DNA of 19,409 nucleotides, taken from UBA7332 sp051648105 (GTDB lineage: Bacteria; Bacteroidota; Bacteroidia; Bacteroidales; UBA7332). Each line of letters starts with the position of its first letter. Position 1 is the stretch's first letter. The stretch is taken from assembly GCA_051648105.1 (NCBI GenBank), contig JBOFEN010000057.1:1-19409 (forward strand), written 5' to 3'. The notes under the pieces were generated by a model. It saw only the letters and a list, made by a program, of their open reading frames with translations. It searched no databases and was not told the origin of the DNA. The position numbers were made by a program, and so were the translations under genes. Shown piece by piece: positions 15,600 through 19,409 of this stretch.

Positions 15600-17792
15600 A
15601 TGAACAAAATAGTTAAAATCTCACTTTTATCTCTCTTTGGTATTGTTGCTGGAGCTACTGCAAGCGCACAGAGCAATACACTTCTTAAAGAGATCACATC
15701 AAATAAATACACTGCTCGTACAATTAGTAACCTTCGTTCGATGAACGACGGAGAACACTACACGACAATGAACCAAGAGAAGAACATGGTAGTCAAGTAC
15801 TCATATCGCACTGGCCTTCCCGTTGACACCATCTTCAGCACACTAAAAGCCAAAGATTGTCAATTCAAAGACTTTGCAGGCTATGAATTAAGCCCTGATG
15901 AGTCAAAGGTTATGATACATCGCGATGTTGAAAAGATATACCGCCACTCATTCATGGCAAACTACTACGTATACGAACTACGACGAAACAGCATTAAGCC
16001 ACTCTCAGAAAATGGCAAACAACAACAAGCCACATTCTCTCCAAACGGAAGAATGGTTGCCTTCGTTCGAGACAATAACATTGTTCTAGCAAAACTAGAC
16101 TACGGTACTGAGTCAATTGTAACCACCGACGGAGAGTATAACAAGATCATAAACGGTATCCCTGATTGGGTATACGAAGAAGAGTTTGCCTTCTCAAGAG
16201 CTTTCGATTGGGCTCCAGACAACTCCTCTATTGCTTTCCTTCGTTTCGACGAGACAGATGTCAAAGAGTTCTCATTCGACACATTTGATGGAGCATTTAA
16301 ACCTCTTGAGGAACAGCTTTTTTATCCTGGTGCATACCGATTTAAATATCCAAAAGCGGGAGAAAGAAACTCAAAAATATCCCTTCACACCTTTGACGTT
16401 GAGAGCAGAAGCATCAAAAAGATGAACATTCCAATGGAGAGTGACGGATATATTCCGCGCATACGATTCACTAAAGATGCTACTCAACTAGCCACTTTTG
16501 TGATGAACAGACACCAAAACAAACTAGATATTTACTACGTAAACCCTAAATCAGGAAATAGCAAACTAGTTTTCAGAGATGAAAGCAAATACTATGTCTC
16601 GACAGAGATGATAGATATGACAACCTTCTACGATGACCACTTCGTTACCGTAAGTGAAAGAGACGGATACCGTCATCTTTATACATACAGCCACATAGGC
16701 ACACAACTTCAGCAACTAACAAAAGGAGATTATGACGTTACCAACTACTTAGGCTTTGACCCAAAAAAGAGAACATACTACTACGAGTCAACCCAAGAGG
16801 GAGCAATAAACCGTTCAATATACTCAGTCGACACAAAAGGCAAGCCAACTAAACTATCAAAAGAGACTGGTTGGAACCAAGCTTCCCTCTCTGCTGGTGC
16901 CAAATACTTCATCAACACCTACTCCTCAGCAGTTACACCTCCTATAGTTTCTCTTAACGATGCTAATGGTAAAACCATAAGAGTAATTGAGAAGAATGAC
17001 GAACTTGCAAGTAAGATCAAAAACAGCAAGCTACCTAAGAAAGAGTTCATAACTCTAACTACAACACAAGGAATAACCCTAAACGGATGGATAATCAAAC
17101 CATCGAACTTCGACCCAAACAAGAAATACCCTATGCTAATGGTTCAATACAGCGGACCAAACTCTCAACAAGTAAAAAACAGTTGGGCTTTAACATGGGA
17201 AACTGCTCTTGCAGAACAAGGATACCTTGTCACTTGTGTAGATGGACGAGGAACTGGGGGACGAGGATCTGAATTTGCAAAACAGACCTACCTCAAACTA
17301 GGACAATTAGAGTCTGAAGACCAAATTGAAGCAGCTAAATACTGGCAAAAGCAACCATACGTCGATTCAAACAATATCGCTATCTGGGGATGGAGTTTCG
17401 GCGGCTACAACACACTTATGGCTATGTCAAAAAGCAAAGGAGTCTTCAAGGCCGGAGTATCAATAGCTCCCGTTACAGATTGGAGATACTACAACACAAT
17501 CTATACAGAACGATTCATGCGCACTCCACAAGAAAACAGAGAAGGTTATGACGCAGGATCACCAATACAGCTAGCCTCAAAGCTTGAAGGATCATTACTA
17601 CTAATACATGGCACCTCGGACGACAACGTGCACTACCAAAACGCCGTTGAATATGCTGATGCATTAGTAAACAGCGACAAATACTTTGATATGATATCAT
17701 ACACCAACCGCGACCATCATATTATTGGCGGTAACGCAAGATACCACCTATACAACAGTATTATTCGATTCCTCAACAGAGAACTAAAGTAA
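15600..17792 (+). CDS. Dipeptidyl peptidase IV (S9B family), secreted
   Basis: A serine exopeptidase that removes X-Pro or X-Ala dipeptides from peptide N-termini, probably in the periplasm. A signal peptide is clear (KIVKISLLSLFGIVAG, likely cut after ASA near residue 23). Beta-propeller sequence covers about 40-470; the double-Glu motif that holds the substrate N-terminus is DWVYEEEF (193-195). The alpha/beta-hydrolase domain has GWSFGGY with Ser599, HGTSDDNVH with Asp674, and RDHH with His706. These are each offset by 6 from the triad I recall for Porphyromonas gingivalis DPPIV. Length (730) also fits. Codons are richer in C-ending forms (TAC, AAC, TTC) than in the pyr genes, hinting at high expression. 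A prolyl tripeptidyl peptidase is the main alternative. Confidence 0.93.
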   Translation: MNKIVKISLLSLFGIVAGATASAQSNTLLKEITSNKYTARTISNLRSMNDGEHYTTMNQEKNMVVKYSYRTGLPVDTIFSTLKAKDCQFKDFAGYELSPDESKVMIHRDVEKIYRHSFMANYYVYELRRNSIKPLSENGKQQQATFSPNGRMVAFVRDNNIVLAKLDYGTESIVTTDGEYNKIINGIPDWVYEEEFAFSRAFDWAPDNSSIAFLRFDETDVKEFSFDTFDGAFKPLEEQLFYPGAYRFKYPKAGERNSKISLHTFDVESRSIKKMNIPMESDGYIPRIRFTKDATQLATFVMNRHQNKLDIYYVNPKSGNSKLVFRDESKYYVSTEMIDMTTFYDDHFVTVSERDGYRHLYTYSHIGTQLQQLTKGDYDVTNYLGFDPKKRTYYYESTQEGAINRSIYSVDTKGKPTKLSKETGWNQASLSAGAKYFINTYSSAVTPPIVSLNDANGKTIRVIEKNDELASKIKNSKLPKKEFITLTTTQGITLNGWIIKPSNFDPNKKYPMLMVQYSGPNSQQVKNSWALTWETALAEQGYLVTCVDGRGTGGRGSEFAKQTYLKLGQLESEDQIEAAKYWQKQPYVDSNNIAIWGWSFGGYNTLMAMSKSKGVFKAGVSIAPVTDWRYYNTIYTERFMRTPQENREGYDAGSPIQLASKLEGSLLLIHGTSDDNVHYQNAVEYADALVNSDKYFDMISYTNRDHHIIGGNARYHLYNSIIRFLNRELK

Positions 17793-17812
17793 ATACAAAG
17801 AATTCACATACG

Positions 17813-17863
17813 TATATATATAGAGAGAGAGTGGGGCCATCACCCACTCTCTCTATATATATA
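17813..17863. terminator. Terminator after the dipeptidyl peptidase gene
   Basis: A long hairpin 20 bases past the stop. A 12-bp perfect stem (17824-17835 with 17843-17854) built from GA/CT dinucleotides and a GTGGG/CCCAC top surrounds a 7-base loop. It continues through a 2-base bulge into 9 more TA pairs. There is no T tract, but position and strength support termination. Confidence 0.75.
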
Positions 17864-17954
17864 AGACGTCATTAACAATTATTGACCAAATGGAACCAAA
17901 CCTTTCAGTTTGCACTTTGTTAGAATACATAAAGTCTATATACCCAATTATTAT

Positions 17955-19061
17955 ATGAGATTATTAAATAACACATTACAAAGACACTTATATAACCCTG
18001 CAATGGGTCTTATTCCACTTCTGCTATTCTCGCTTCTTGACAATTTTATGAAGTACAGAATATCACTAGGCATCTCACTTATTTCAGCCATTATGCTTAC
18101 TGCATTGTCTGTTTTTCAAATGAAAAAACAGATTTACAACTTTATGTCCTTTATCTCACTAGGAGTTCTTTCAATATTTGTGTCAGTACTACTTTTCCCC
18201 GAAAGCCCAGAATTCGTAGAAATAACACCAATACTACTTGAAGCTATCCTGTTTATTATCGTTCTTGTAATAAAAAGAAAAGTGAGTTCAATACTCAACT
18301 TCTTCCAAAAACATATTAAACCCAAAGAGCTAATATATCTAAGAAACAGCTTTAATGAATTTCTTGTTGTCATAAATATATTCTACGTAGTCTTCATCTT
18401 TAGATTTATCACGCTAATAACTTACATCGCCCTACCAGAAATACACACAAAAACATTAGACAATCTAATATTTGACAGACTTGGATTTGTACTAATCATT
18501 GGAATAATTGTCTATGAACATATCAGACTGAAACTAATAGCGAGAGAACTAAAACAAGAAATATGGCTACCCGTTGTGGATGAAAATGGCAAGGTCATTG
18601 GCAAGATTGCAGAATCTGCAAAGAGCGAACGTAATAGCGATATGATACACCCTGTTATTAGAGTTGTTTTTGAGTTTGAGGGCAAGCTATATCTTTCACA
18701 AAACGAAGACTCGAACACCTACAATTGGGCAATAGAGGAGTTCGTACCATATGGAATAACACCAGACAAGTTAATAAACAACATACTTAAAGATAGTCAC
18801 TCCAAAAACCTAGGCAAACCTCGCCTACTAATGACACACATAGAGAGAAGTGATGATGCTATAAACAAGTTTGTTATTCTCTACGCCGTGCGCGTATCTA
18901 AAGAGGAGTTTAAGCTTATCGACAGAGAAGGAAAATATTGGCTTACATCCCAAATAAGACAAAACATGGAGAGTGGCATATTCACCCCATCATTCATCGC
19001 AGAGTTTGATTTTGTATGCAATACAATACTCTTCGAATATGAATACCAGTTCCAAAACTAG
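17955..19061 (+). CDS. Polytopic membrane protein with Nudix-like C-terminal domain
   Basis: I do not recognise a named family. The 368 residues split into an N-terminal half with about six hydrophobic segments (near 16-32, 37-55, 62-82, 91-107, 136-160 and 174-190) and a soluble C-terminal half (about 200-368). That half begins EIWLPVVDENGKVIGK, followed by HPVIRVVFEFEGKLYLSQ and a YNWAIEEFVPYG stretch, an order of strands like IDI-type Nudix domains. The Nudix box (GX5EX7REUXEEXGU) is not present, so hydrolase activity is doubtful. An in-frame TTG at 17910 lies in a promoter-like stretch (TTG at 17882, 20 bases, TCAGTTTG), so the ATG at 17955 is preferred. It is flanked by terminators and stands alone. 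Confidence 0.72.
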   Translation: MRLLNNTLQRHLYNPAMGLIPLLLFSLLDNFMKYRISLGISLISAIMLTALSVFQMKKQIYNFMSFISLGVLSIFVSVLLFPESPEFVEITPILLEAILFIIVLVIKRKVSSILNFFQKHIKPKELIYLRNSFNEFLVVINIFYVVFIFRFITLITYIALPEIHTKTLDNLIFDRLGFVLIIGIIVYEHIRLKLIARELKQEIWLPVVDENGKVIGKIAESAKSERNSDMIHPVIRVVFEFEGKLYLSQNEDSNTYNWAIEEFVPYGITPDKLINNILKDSHSKNLGKPRLLMTHIERSDDAINKFVILYAVRVSKEEFKLIDREGKYWLTSQIRQNMESGIFTPSFIAEFDFVCNTILFEYEYQFQN

Positions 19062-19078
19062 AGATTGTGAAATGGATA

Positions 19079-19109
19079 AGCGGGCCTACCCATAGCGGGT
19101 AGGCCCGCT
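19079..19109 (+). terminator. GC-rich terminator hairpin after the membrane protein gene
   Basis: A perfect 13-bp inverted repeat (arms 19079-19091 and 19097-19109) with a 5-base loop ATAGC, 17 bases past the stop. Ten of the 13 pairs are G-C, striking against the AT-rich surroundings. No T tract follows. Confidence 0.75.
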
Positions 19110-19304
19110 CTCGTATGTATCAACCTTCAAAAACCGTAATACAATCCTCCTTATGGACGTTGGAATTAAACAAAAACATAAGGTCGAAACAAATATTCAC
19201 TCAACAATAAAGAAGACAAATAGAACTCCCAAGATAAATAAAAAAACAAGGCAAGTAAAACATTAACAAACAGATAGTTATAAAACCAAATGGAGGAACT
19301 CTAA

Positions 19305-19386
19305 AAATACGTACGTATTTACGAGAGAATACGTACGTATTTCAATCAAAGTACGTACGTATTTTATCTCAAATACGTACGTACTT
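19305..19386. repeat. Four-copy palindrome array with exact 22-bp period
   Basis: Four copies of a 16-bp palindrome start at 19305, 19327, 19349 and 19371, exactly 22 bp apart. Copy 1 is AAATACGTACGTATTT, fully self-complementary. Copies 2, 3 and 4 each differ from it by one base, at different places (first, third and fourteenth). All keep the 10-bp core TACGTACGTA. The 6-bp spacers (ACGAGA, CAATCA, TATCTC) are unrelated. A period of about two helix turns puts each core on the same DNA face, as for cooperative binding of a dimeric protein. Function is unknown; an operator for a gene to the right is one option. Confidence 0.9.
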
Positions 19387-19409
19387 CTGGAGTAGCATAG
19401 TTGGAAATG

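Larger units (their letters stand above)
19062..19409. other. Intergenic region with hairpin and palindrome array
   Basis: No convincing gene is present. In order it holds a GC-rich hairpin (19079-19109), about 195 bases of A-rich DNA, and a four-copy palindromic array (19305-19386). The window then ends in GGAAATG, which might be the start codon of a rightward gene beyond the edge, but this cannot be judged here. Confidence 0.6.

Noticed and set aside
19153..19266. A 37-codon open frame starting ATG, encoding a very basic peptide (MDVGIKQKHK...)
   Set aside because: The composition is what A-rich noncoding DNA gives by chance, no promoter precedes it, and I recognise no family.
19305..19386. 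Regular repeats resembling a small CRISPR array
   Set aside because: The spacers are only 6 bp and the repeats 16 bp, far below CRISPR sizes, and there are no cas genes in the window.

Overview
This is a stretch of ordinary AT-rich chromosome from a member of the Bacteroidota, most likely of the order Bacteroidales. Several features support this: repeated promoters of the Bacteroidota type (TTG, 18-20 bases, TAnnTTTG) with no clear Shine-Dalgarno sites; a DUF4270 lipoprotein; a short protein resembling only the N-terminal half of glycogen synthase; an S9B dipeptidyl peptidase close in layout to the Porphyromonas enzyme; and a TPR gene next to ribH. I cannot name the genus. There are no phage, insertion sequence or CRISPR signatures.

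Left part (1-6240). A rightward operon carries pyrB, pyrI, a flavin reductase-like gene and glyA. It faces a leftward operon of pyrE, an SRPBCC-fold gene and argH, and a 16-bp bidirectional terminator lies between them. Together they cover pyrimidine synthesis (carbamoyl-aspartate and OMP steps), one-carbon units and the last arginine step.

Middle (6240-11990), all leftward. A dCMP deaminase gene is followed by an S41 C-terminal processing peptidase. A tRNA-Tyr/tRNA-Gly unit has its own strong promoter and terminator. A membrane-anchored TPR protein gene is followed by ribH, and an agmatinase-family gene (speB) by aroB.

Right part (11990-19409). A leftward pair encodes a degenerate glycogen synthase N-domain protein and a DUF4270 lipoprotein. 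A leftward TIGR01212 radical SAM gene is divergent from a rightward secreted dipeptidyl peptidase IV gene. Last comes a rightward membrane protein whose soluble tail resembles a Nudix fold without a Nudix box.

The least explained signal is at the right edge. Four copies of a 16-bp palindrome around TACGTACGTA start exactly 22 bp apart, separated by unrelated 6-bp spacers, just before the window ends. Other points worth a second look are the loss of the KTGGL substrate loop in the glycogen synthase-like protein, the Nudix-like membrane protein, and several TTG 'starts' that fall inside promoter elements, so the true starts are downstream.
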